Origin: Ganoderma boninense
Taxonomy: Eukaryota; Basidiomycota; Agaricomycetes; Polyporales; Polyporaceae
Direction: 5' to 3'
DNA: 64,000 bases
NCBI GenBank assembly: GCA_002900995.3
Contig: CM035309.1
Coordinates: 1,246,389-1,310,388 of the forward strand
The stretch's first letter is position 1; each line of letters begins with the position of its first letter. The position numbers and the translations under genes were made by a program. Under the pieces are notes generated by a model that did no database searches, had not been told where the DNA came from, and worked only from the letters and a program-made list of their open reading frames with translations. Positions 1-9,787 of the stretch are shown here, piece after piece.

Positions 1-282
1 GCCCGGAAACCAGCCTCTGACCGTGTGCCTTGTGCACGGCTACCCCGCAATACCCCAGATATTCTCCAGATCTCTCGCGGAGCTAGTCTGGGTGCAGTGC
101 TCGCTGGGAACTCCGTCGCGCTCGCCGACGGGTCATGCCAACACGACATTCACAGAAGTATATAGTAGGGGCTTCGCTGGTTCTCGTGCGCACGCGATGG
201 TTGCCCCTACCCGTTCCCTCAAGTACCAGCGTCCGCTTCTCGAGGCCACGAGCTAGTACACAATTCCCCTTCCGCCGCGAAG
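1..282. other. Window start, promoter side of the sugar permease gene
   Basis: No gene is seen. No clear TATA box. Confidence 0.35.
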
Positions 283-2903
283 ATGTCATCCCTTCCTCCA
301 GAATGGACTGTGATCGACTTCATCCACCGCGGTGCATGGTGGAGGAATCGTAGTGAGTGTCGGTTACTCTGACGCGACGTACGCTGATCAGGACGCGATG
401 TGGCTAGGCATTCGTGTGCTCAACCTCCTCCTGCTTCTTCCTCTTCTAACCGCCTCTATCAATGGACTCGATTCATCCCTGGTGAACGGTACGTACCTCA
501 TGAACCATCTCTACAGCGTATTTCTCACCTGCAGAGTTCCGATGCAGGACTGCAGATCTTGCCCGCATGGCAAGAGTACTTCAACCATCCCAACGGAAAG
601 ACTTGGGTACGGACGGCCATACGTTCCCTGGTTTTCAATGGTCTGAAACACCCATGTAGGCCTCATTAGTGCCGCTCAAGTTATCGGTTCTATAGCCGCA
701 AGTCGATCTCCTTGATATCCGCTCAGTCCGCATTGACAGGCTCTCATCTATTCCACAGGGCCTTCCCTTCACGCCCTTCTCAGCAGACAACCTCGGCCGA
801 AGACCAACGCTCTTCATAGGTGCTGTTATCATGCTCGCCGGCGTCGCTCTTCAATGTTCGGCGACGAGGATTGGCATGTTCATTGGAGCACGAGGTCTCA
901 GTACGTTCTATTCTCTGCCTCATCTTCTTCCTCTCTCCCTTCCGTCTCTCCGTCCTAATCTTACCGCGCGGCGCAGTTGGCTTCGGACTCACCTTTGTGC
1001 TCGGTGCGGCTCCTCTGTTGATCACCGAGCTCGCCTACCCGACACAGGTACGGCACTCCATGCGCTCCGTTCCCCTTAATGACACCACGCTCACGCCGGA
1101 CTGGAACTCTAATTCTTACCTAGCGCGGCAAGCTCACGGCGATGTACAACGCGTCCTGGTATTTCGGCAGCATCGTCTGTACGTGATCCCTTCTCCTCTG
1201 CTGCCGCTTGCAGCGCGTCAGCTGACCACGTCACGCTTCTCCGAACCTAAATCCGAACTTGAAGCGGCATGGACGTGCTTCGGTGCGTACGAAGGCGCGG
1301 GCCGTTCGACGTGGTCCTGGCGCGTCCCGACGCTCGTCCAGGCGATTGGGCCGGTCCTCCAGGTGCTCTTCATATGGTGCGCTTCGCTTCTGCGCGGACA
1401 TTAACGGGCGTTGCGGAGCGGCGCTCACGCACCACCGCATGCAATCCAGGGCTGTCCCAGAATCCCCTCGCTTCCTTGTGGCCAAGGGACGGGTGCGTGT
1501 GCTTCTCAGAGGTCATCCGTCGTTCAACCACAGTACTGGGTCCTGACTTGCGATTGTATTGGACACCACACAGGAGTCGAAGGCGGCGAGCGTGCTCGCG
1601 CAGTACCATTCGCTCACAGGGGACGAGCACGATCCGCTTATCATGTTCGAGATGGCGCAAATCCGGCATGCACTGAAGCTCGAAAGGGAGGCTGCACGAG
1701 ACACGTCTTTCAATACACTGTTCGCGACTCCCGGGAACAGAAAGCGGATGGTCATCATCGTCTTCTTGGCAATATTTTCTCAATGGAGGCACGTCCTTCC
1801 ATTCTGCGATTCATGCGCGTGCGCGAAGCTGATGTGCCTGTGGATACCAGCGGCAACGGTCTTGTTTCCTACTACATTAACTTGGTATTGGAGGGGGTCG
1901 GAATCACGGACGCAGGCACTAAGGCGGCGATCAATGGAGGGCTTCAAGTGTGGAATCTGGTAGCAGCCATGTCCGGCGCGTTGTTGGTCGATAAACTTGG
2001 CCGCAGAACACTCTTTATTATCTCCAACGTTGGCATGCTCATCGGTATGGGAACTCATCTTTCTGCCTAGGCAGACACTTGATCATGAGCATACAACAGA
2101 CTTCGGCGTATGGACGTTAACCACCGCTCTTTTCAATACTCTGAATGACAAGGCGGCAGCTAAAGGTGAGTTCTACGTAGCTTGCCTGGCATGCGTTTAT
2201 TGTTGAACAATGTTTGCAGCTACCATCCCGTTCATTTTCATCTTCTACTTCTTCTACGACATCGCATATACCCCATGTTAGTGGCGTACACGCTGGAGAT
2301 TCTGCCATTCAACATTCGTGCAAAGGGGTTCGCTGTGATGGTGCGCCGCCATCCGGATGTTCCGCTCTGGAACCCATGCTTACTTTGTTACCCCGCTGGG
2401 CGTAGAACCTCGTCGTATCACTAACGCTCGCCTTCAACCAATTCGTGAACCCGTGGGCCCTTGGCGCCCTCGGATGGAAATACGTGAGTTCTCCGGAACA
2501 TATATGCCTGCCCCGCTGATCATCAGCTCTACAGTATCTGGTATATTGTGGCTGGCTCATCGTCGAGTTGGTGTTTGTCGTCTCCTACATCATCGAAACA
2601 AAGGGCCGGACACTCGAGGAGACCGCTGCGCTCTTCGATGGCGAACAGGAGCCACAAGTACTCATGCACCAGGGCGGTGAGGCAGCGACCATGTCGATGT
2701 CGCGCAACCTTTCCGCTCCTCGCAGACCAGGGCCAGGCGTTTGGGTGGAGCAAGAGAAAAGCGTTGCTGCGGAAATCTTCCCGCTCCGAAACACGTCTGC
2801 GAAGCGCGATAGCGACCACAGTGTGGCGACGAGCAGCGTGGATAGGTATGACGAGGAGGTGCGCTCGGCACACTCCGATGCGCCAATATTCGAGGCGTTG
2901 TGA
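283..2903 (+). CDS. MFS sugar permease (hexose/lactose-permease type), two one-base frame breaks
   Basis: This is a 12-helix sugar transporter of the fungal sugar-porter family, presumably a plasma-membrane sugar/H+ symporter. Exons read 283-352, 408-488, 548-606, 660-697, 759-900, 977-1047, 1124-1178, 1265-1376, 1450-1492, 1574-1788, 1851-2044, 2100-2165, 2220-2340, 2406-2483 and 2535-2903. They spell family motifs in order: INGLDSSLVNG in helix 1, LGRRPTLF, PESPRFLVAKGR before the central loop, DKLGRRTLF, YDIAYTP, and ETKGRTLEE before a cytoplasmic tail of about 90 residues. Introns 698-758 and 1789-1850 start with GC instead of GT, and only this splicing keeps the frame. Two places lack one base: the 606/660 junction (after a GGG run) and 2271-2274 (a CCCC run inside YTP-MLVAY). 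The gene is either newly broken or carries sequence errors. The family is sure; the substrate is not. Confidence 0.85.
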
Positions 2904-3190
2904 ACGCTACTTGTTGACCTTGCGTTCTTCCCTTTGTTACGACATCTTGTGTACTACCGGTTCATCCCGTTAGTAGTTATGCTTATACGCGTACGATCTT
3001 TAAATTTGGCATGCATACCGGCTTGCTTCCGTATCATGTTACTTTGTCATGACCCACTGTTTGTCTTCGGACTCGCATCCCCATCCTGTTGTCCTATTAC
3101 CGTCCATGGAATAGTCGTTGTGTACGAAATACATGTATTACTAGTCCTATCGAGCACCAGTCAAGATCGCCAAATCCACCGTACTTGGCA

Positions 3191-5964
3191 TTAATGCGAG
3201 ATACCGCTATCACTGTTGGCTCTGACCCAAACTTGCAGGCTGCCATATGGGCAGGTGAACGCTCCCCAGCCATCTACATCAATCGGCACGACTTCCCCTG
3301 GCTTTCCTGGCGAAATATACCCGTAGTACGTCGCTCCCGCGTTTTCCTGCATGAAAGCGCACATGATAACAGCCCGGCAATTAGAATGGCGCTTGGACGG
3401 AGGCCTCAAAACATACCGAGCCGACGTTCATGCGCAGCGTATGCACCGGTACCGCGCTCGTCGCCACGGCCGCAGCACTTCCCACAAGTCGTGTGAGCAC
3501 CACCCTGAGGATTGGAAGCTCGGGTAGGAGCGCAGTCGGAAGGACGCACCTCTCCTGCTGCTCGTGGAAGCCCGAGTCTGCGTTGCTTATAAGCACCGCG
3601 CAGCCCCCGTGCCCGGGTCCGGTTTCGCGATCGCCGCGGCGTATGAAACCGACGCAGTTTGGATGCGAGAAGTAGTCCGTCCGCGCGCCGTATGCGAAGT
3701 TCTTCCGCACCTCTATCAGGCATTTGAGGCCCCTTGCAATCGAGGGATCGTAGCACTCCTCGTTCGGGTACAGGTCACCATAGAAGACGCATCTATAGGC
3801 CACAGCGGGCGATGAAATGCCACGGGAGACCACGGTTGGCGGAGAGGTGGGAGCCGTACAGTCTTAGTGATTGACTCGTGAGAGAAGGAAGCAGAGCGCT
3901 CACGGATGACCTTCGCCATAGAGCAGGATCAGAGCGTAGGCTTGGAGCTTGAAATTGGCACCAACCTGAGGCCGCAGTCGCGGGTCGCAGGCTAGTCAGG
4001 AGATCTCCGAACGTGTCAATCTGCGTGGACAGCTACTCACCCAGCTTTCCAACGTTTGTCCGATTTGCTGGAGACCAATTCAAAGTCAATTTCATATGAC
4101 CCGAGTCGTCGAAGGGTATAAAAAAGTACCGTGCTGTTGACGTCCGTCTTTCTCAGCGGCAATCGACCGAGGGACTTGGGGAATCCTTACTCATGATTGT
4201 CTACGAAAGTGACCGCGTCGCCCGGTCTGAACTTCATTATAGAGTTGTCTAGGATCTTCCTCAGGTCATATGTGGACCCAGCCTTGCTCGCGTGATGGAA
4301 ATTATAGTGCAGAGGAACATCGAAGAAGGTAACCTGGAGGATTCCGGTAAGTTGCGTGAGGGCCATCTACGACGGGGAATCGCTCACGAGCCCTTCAAAC
4401 ACTCGAATGTACGGCTTGATTGGCTCCAGGCTTTAGGGAGTAAGTCAATGCCACGTTCAGGACACTGCGAGATTTACTGACTCTGTCGACCAATATTCGG
4501 CAACGGAGAAGAGATCTGGCCTTCCGAGGGTCTCGCGGACATGCTTAATCTGTGGAACAGGCAGGGTGTGAGTGAGAGAGGAGAAGAATTAATAGACCCA
4601 AGATAAGACGGACGAAGCTCAAAAGGAAACGTCTGTCCATGTGCTTGATGGCGTCAAGTCGGAAACCCGCGCCACCGGTGGTCTACCGAGAGGGTGGTTA
4701 GTCTCGGTGCTGCGGAGTAGAACTGGACCGACAAGTCTCCTAAGTACCTGCAAGACCCAGCTACCCCATTTCATCAGGTCCTTTTGAACATCTGGGTGTC
4801 TAGGGTCTATCTGCGGAATATTAGTTGAGTATGGCGCAGGCTGACGAGATGATGTGCCGCATACATCTATGCCAAGAAGGTAATCATAGTTTCCGTTCTC
4901 ACTGTCTACCCAGTTTGACCAGCCTTGGTGTTTGTCACTTGTGATGCGCCATATGCTTTTGGTCCGCGTTCTATGGTCCCAATCCAGACCTGCAGAACAG
5001 AAAATGTAGCCCCCCTGCTACAATATGGCGTTTCATTGCGGGAGGTCTTACCCGTGAAATGGTCATGGGTCCATTTGAAAGTGCTATACTTCGGGTACGT
5101 CAACCAAAACTCGAAGCCCGCATAGACCAACTTTACCTGTCCAGCTCTACCGTTGAAATCGAAACCCGTCCATCCCTGCAAAAATTTCAGTTTAAATCAC
5201 CCGTGACATTATTTCCGAAGTCATACCTCAATTTCTCTAGTCGGGCCGATGTCGCGCAAACGGTCATTAGGATCGACTGGCGTGGCATTAAATTTCTCCA
5301 GCCTGTCTCCTCCCAGTTTATGCTGCGATTATGAGCAATGTACGTCATAAAGATGACAAGGAAGCTCACATTGAGAACAGCATCCACGAGAACGTCTATG
5401 CCATGGGCATTCGCAGCGGCAATTGCCCGAACCAGCTCTTCTTTGGTTCCCCACCTAGTCGCGATGGTGTCTTTTTGAAAGAACTCGCCGAGGTCCCACT
5501 ACGCAAATCAGTACCTGCCCTAAACAACGCATATGCCACAGCACGCACCAGGTCATACGCGTCATAGCCTTGGCCTTGCTGGATTGTCCTATGTGTCATT
5601 CATGTATCTTTGGGTCTTCACAGCGATGAACCACACCTTTCTCATTGCCTTGTTCGGCGGTGGAAGCCACACTTGAGTTACACCCATTCCAGCGAGATTG
5701 GGTACCTCGGTCTCGAAATGTTTCCACCAGCTCATCTGAGGATGTTCCGCCTCCCAGGTGAAGAATTGGATCTGTACGGAAATATGTCTTCAACATTTTA
5801 CCACAGCATATAAGCAGACAGTAACTCACCATGAGCGTGTTCTCGTCTCCATCCCGTGCGGGCCCCTTCAGCCTCATGTTGGAAAGCGCAGGAGGGGAGT
5901 ACCACCAGAAAGTGAGGTACTCCCAGACACGGATGAGAACGGCGAAAAGCGTTTCCGGGATCAT
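3191..5964 (-). CDS. GH13 alpha-amylase (GH13_5-like) with about 18 exons and a 4-base microexon
   Basis: Hydrolyses internal alpha-1,4 bonds of starch or glycogen. Spliced exons carry the GH13 landmarks: GYDAYDLWDLGEF, VDAVLNHKLG, GWTGFDF, the nucleophile Asp in GFRLDAIKH (codon 4653-4655), the acid/base Glu in SVAEYW (codon 4496-4498) and the stabilising Asp in TFVDNHDT. That last Asp codon is split: GA ends at 4191, and a 4-base exon at 4130-4133 supplies C plus ACG (Thr) before QIGQTLESW starts at 4067. The C-terminal part has CVFYGDLYPNEECYD and ends in a beta-sandwich (DGWGAF, QVWVRAN). I chose the start at 5964 because it gives a short hydrophobic N-terminus (LFAVLIRVWEYLTFWW) before DGDENTLM. 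An in-frame ATG at 6333 would add low-complexity sequence. There is no classical cleavable signal, so it may be membrane-anchored or intracellular. It lies tail-to-tail with the sugar permease. Confidence 0.85.
4130..4133 (-). other. Candidate 4-base microexon (CACG) in the alpha-amylase gene
   Basis: The exon ending at 4191 stops after GA of the catalytic Asp codon, with a good GTAAGG donor. Joining it straight to the next clear exon (4067 downward, encoding QIGQTLESW) breaks the frame. Between them, CACG at 4133-4130 is preceded by an AACAG acceptor and followed by a GTACTT donor. This splits the 122-base gap into introns of 57 and 62 bases, the usual size in this gene. Including it gives NH-D-T-QIGQ, the conserved GH13 region IV. 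This is an inference from frame, splice sites and family conservation, not from transcript data. Confidence 0.72.
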
Positions 5965-6933
5965 GATTGTCGATGGCTTCTTGTTTCTCGAACAAAGATC
6001 CGCGCATATAGTCGCCAGTAACAGTCTAACAGATGGGGTCGCCGCAGTTGCGCTTGTGCCTGTAGAAGGCGCGGCCACGCTCGCCGTCCCCGACGCGTTC
6101 ATAACCGCGCGGTCAGGTGAGTGCCTTTCGGAGAGTGCCGCAAGTCCAAACTCCGATAGACGCCCCATTCTTATAACTGCTCCGGCCAAACTTGTTTCCT
6201 CACCGTTGCGGCCACCACGCATCTCTGCTCCTCCTGTCTGCGTTCCGCTCGGCATTGGGGTGTGGTCCAGATGCGCTTCTTGAAGTCTTGTGGTGGTTCT
6301 GAGGGAAATAGCCATCTTAATCGCTCCGTTCACATAGAATCTACGTCGAACGGAGTTTCATGCCTTGGCGACACTTCGAGCTTGTATTTATCTATCTACT
6401 ACGTGGCAATCCGCAGAATACAATTGTTTCTCAGCGTTATTTCTTGTGTACATGGGTGGTGGTACACTGTCAAGGGATGGTTCATGGAAGGAGCCTGGGG
6501 TATTTGCCGAGGCTGTTGGACAACGTAATGCAAGCCTCCTGCTCTACATACCTATTGTCTGACTGATGCATGGACACGCAACGAGACATTGATCGAGGTG
6601 GATCGCAGTGCAAAATGGGAGCTTCCATGTACTAACCTAGGTGTATACCGTATCGTGTTGCACGACATGAAAGATCCCAGTCACTGCCTGTCGTGGCAAG
6701 TACACAAGGGTCAATCTGGTCTGGTTAGACTGTAAGTATGTAAAAACTCATGCGTATCGTATGCGGGGATATAGTCAAATGAGTGAGCTGTAGCACCAAG
6801 GTATGCTGACATCGTGTGCTGAGCGCTGAGCGAGAGGCTGGATGAAGTAGTTCAATGGTCATTAGGTAGGTTCGTTATCCTGCGACTGCAGTACTAGGTA
6901 GTACAAGATCTCACTCACGAATGTTGTGTGTGG
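5965..6933. other. Gap between the amylase start and the next gene
   Basis: The part above 5964 may be an amylase N-terminal extension (open frame up to an ATG at 6333, low complexity, Ala/Ser/Thr-rich) or its leader. The rest has no supported gene. The region probably holds the amylase promoter, but I see no clear TATA box. Confidence 0.4.
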
Positions 6934-9257
6934 TTATCGTCGACGAATAGAGCCATTGGCGGAAGAGAGACTCGGTCTCGAAGGTATAAGGTCTCCTTCC
7001 TTCACGGGTGACAAGTTGGTCGGGATGTTGAGTCCACCGTCGCCCTAAAATCGCACACCATACGACGGTAAGCGGCAATCGATGTGAAACGTATGAGAAA
7101 CCACAAAACACGTACGTCGTCATTGTTCCAATCGAATGTAACTTCTTGCGACGTCGGGAACATGTTGATCATCCTTTTCTTCTTCTTCGGTGGCGCCACC
7201 ACATCTGCATCGTCCCCGTCGTCGTCATCTTTACTCTTGCCCTTCTTCCTACTATCGGCAGCCTTTGTCGGCTTCGCAGCCTTGCCCTTTGCGGCGGTCC
7301 CCTTCCCCGCCTCGTCCGGTTTCGCTTTCGGTGGACGACCACGTTTCTTCGGCGCAGGCTGCTGTGGTGGCTCGTCGTCGTCATCGTCCTCTGCCGTCGC
7401 CTTCTTCGCCTTCTTCTTCTTCGGAGGCGGTCCGTCCCCGACTTCGACAGAGTCCGCTTTCCGCTTGCTCTTCTCCGCCGCGGGTTTGTTCGGCTCAAGG
7501 ATCTGGATGTCGCTATCGTCGTCAGGGGCTGGTGCCTTCTTGCGCTCCTTCTTCTCCTTCTCTTTTTCCTTCTGCTTCGCCTTCTCTTTCTCCTTCGCAG
7601 GCTTGGGTTTGGGTTTCGCCACGGGTGGGGTGCTGTCCTCCTCTTCCTCCTGAGCCAGTGGCGGTCGTGCCTTCTCCTTGCCCTTGGTTTTGGTCTTCTT
7701 CGTGCTCGGTGGAGCATCGATCTCCATAATGTCGTCGTCTTCGTCCACAGGCGGTGGGGGCGAGGATTGCCTTGCCTTCCCCGCCGAACGAGGTGCGGGG
7801 CGCTGTTTAGAGGCTGGCTCATCGACTAGTTGGACATCATCGTCGATAACCTCAGGTTCGGTCTCCCTCGAGGGTTCTTTCGACTGCGGAGTAGAGTACG
7901 TCAGCGTTGGTCAGAGGTGGTCTATCAACATGAAGAGGCGCACAACTTTGGAGGATTTAGGCTTGGAGGGACCGCCAGGATTGGAATGGCGTGGTGTATG
8001 TTCGACCGTACTTCGCTTTTCCAGTTCCGCGACTTTCTGCTTGGAGGCTTGCAGTTGTTCCTTGAGCCTCTGGCTACGTTGGACCTCGGCTTCCAGGTCA
8101 CGCTGGACTCGCTCTGCATCCTCCTGGGCAGCCTCTGTTTCTTTCTATACCAGCATTAGCTGAAAACATCCCCAACGACGACTCAACATCGATTAATTCA
8201 GAACACACCTGGTGTGCCTCCCAAGCTTCTTTGTACTTATCCAGTCTGCGTTGCAGCTTCTCCATCTTAGCGGCCTCCGCCCCTCGTTCCTTCTCCCTCT
8301 CTTCTTTCTCGGCCTCCAGCTGCTTGACCTTCACCTCAAGCTCGATACGACTCTTCCGGAGGTTCTCAGCTTCCGCGTTCTCCCGTTTGTCTAGGGCCGC
8401 CCACTTCTCCACTTGTTGGCGCAAGGACGCGACGGTCGCCTCAGACTCAGCGTGTCTCTTCTCAAGGTCGGCATGAGTAGTCTTGAGGGCTTCGAACTGC
8501 AGCTCAGTGCGTTCCGAGTTCTTCGTGGCGCGGTCAGACGCCACCCTGAGGGAGGTATGCTCACCACGGAGAGTCGCAAGGTCTGTCTGGAGGCATGCAA
8601 GGACAAAGAGACAGCGTAAACCACAGGTCGACACCTACGATAACACACACGTATACGTACTTCCGCCTTCTCCTTCTCCTTAACCACCCTTGCCTGCTCC
8701 GCCGCCGCCGCCTTCAGCTGTCCAGCCAGCTCCATACACCGCGCCTCCAGCACCGCTGCTCTCTCCTGCCACTCCTCCTCCACGTCGAGCACGGCGTCCT
8801 CCCGTGCCTCGTTCGCAGCCTCCAGCTCCCGCTGCAGCTGCGAGACCCGCATCTCGAGCTCGAGCTCCTTCGCCTGGAACAGCACAATCTTGTAGTCGCG
8901 TGCGACCTTCGCGATGCTCTCCCTCCTGAGCGCCTCCTTGACCTCGAGCAGCGTCGCATGGTCCCTGTCAGCGTCGACAGCGGTACGGAGGTGTGCGATG
9001 CGGTGCGCGGCCTGCAGCGAGTCGCAGCCGGCGCGCCACTCGCTGCGCTCGGTCTCCCACCGCTGCTGCACCTGCGCGACCGCATCGGAGGCGCGCTCCT
9101 GCTCCTCGGCCACGGCGGCGCGCAGCCGGGTCACGGTGTGCTCGAGGGTCTTGTTGCGGGCGACGAGGTCCGCGATGTGTTTCTGCTGGCTGGCGACCAT
9201 GGCCTCGTTCGGGTCGGTGGACGAGGACCGGAGGGCCCCGCGGGTGTCGCGCATCAT
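6934..9257 (-). CDS. Coiled-coil protein with Lys/Glu-rich (KEKE) tail and AT-hook-like motif
   Basis: No known family recognised. Five exons join in frame. The first three encode long heptad-rich coiled coil (RNKTLEHTVTRLR, LQRELEAANEARED, ATLRGEHTSLRV, RLDKYKEAWEAHQ, LKEQLQASKQKVAELEK). The fourth is disordered, with acidic runs alternating with Lys-rich KEKE stretches, several PPKKKKK nuclear-localisation-like clusters and an AT-hook-like KKRGRPPKAK. The last short exon (ending 6934) follows FDWNNDD. The start at 9257 precedes a coiled coil within 40 residues. Predicted length is near 700 residues. The composition suggests a nuclear or chromatin-associated scaffold, but this is inference. 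Its end lies about 970 bases from the amylase start, and it is transcribed in the same direction as the Hsp70-like gene upstream. Confidence 0.7.
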
Positions 9258-9787
9258 GTTGGGCCACGTTTGTGGGAAGGCACTTTGGTTTCAAGTCGAA
9301 GAGGATATGATCTGAATAGATTTATCCAGGAAGGTATAAGGAAGACAAGAGGGGGGGTAACGCTAGGGTAACGCGTGGAAGGGAGAGAAGGGCACAATGG
9401 CTGTCGAACGCGTCGAGTCTTCTTCGGTCACGTGTAGACAACCTAGACGCGTTCGACTCAAGTCCCAGTCTCCGTCTCCGGTGCACGACGATCCCGCAGT
9501 AATTGAAAGGGTCACTCTCAGTGCGATTGAACAGCAAGTAGCAGGTTGATATGAGTGGACAGCAGCAATTCTACAATATGTACAAGGATAGAGCAACATA
9601 ACGATAGCGTGCTAGTGAAACAAGATCCTAAGGAAACAGTGCAGATCCAACCACCCCAGAGATACAGCAGGAGATCGTGACCCAGCACACCAACATGTCC
9701 GTGAAACCGTAAACCATATCCAAGTCGTGATGAGATGTAACCTTGCAACATCTAATCGTGGTCGTTGCCGCCAGAGGCAGAGTTCGT
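9258..9787. other. Gap between coiled-coil and Hsp70-like genes
   Basis: No gene is visible. This 530-base stretch must hold the 3' end of the Hsp70-like gene and the promoter of the coiled-coil gene. No TATA box or repeat stands out. Confidence 0.4.

Noticed and set aside
7084..7829. Plus-strand open frames opposite the Lys-rich coiled-coil gene
   Set aside because: They are complementary reading of Lys/Glu codons giving Phe/Ser/Leu runs; the minus-strand model joins across introns and has a natural start.
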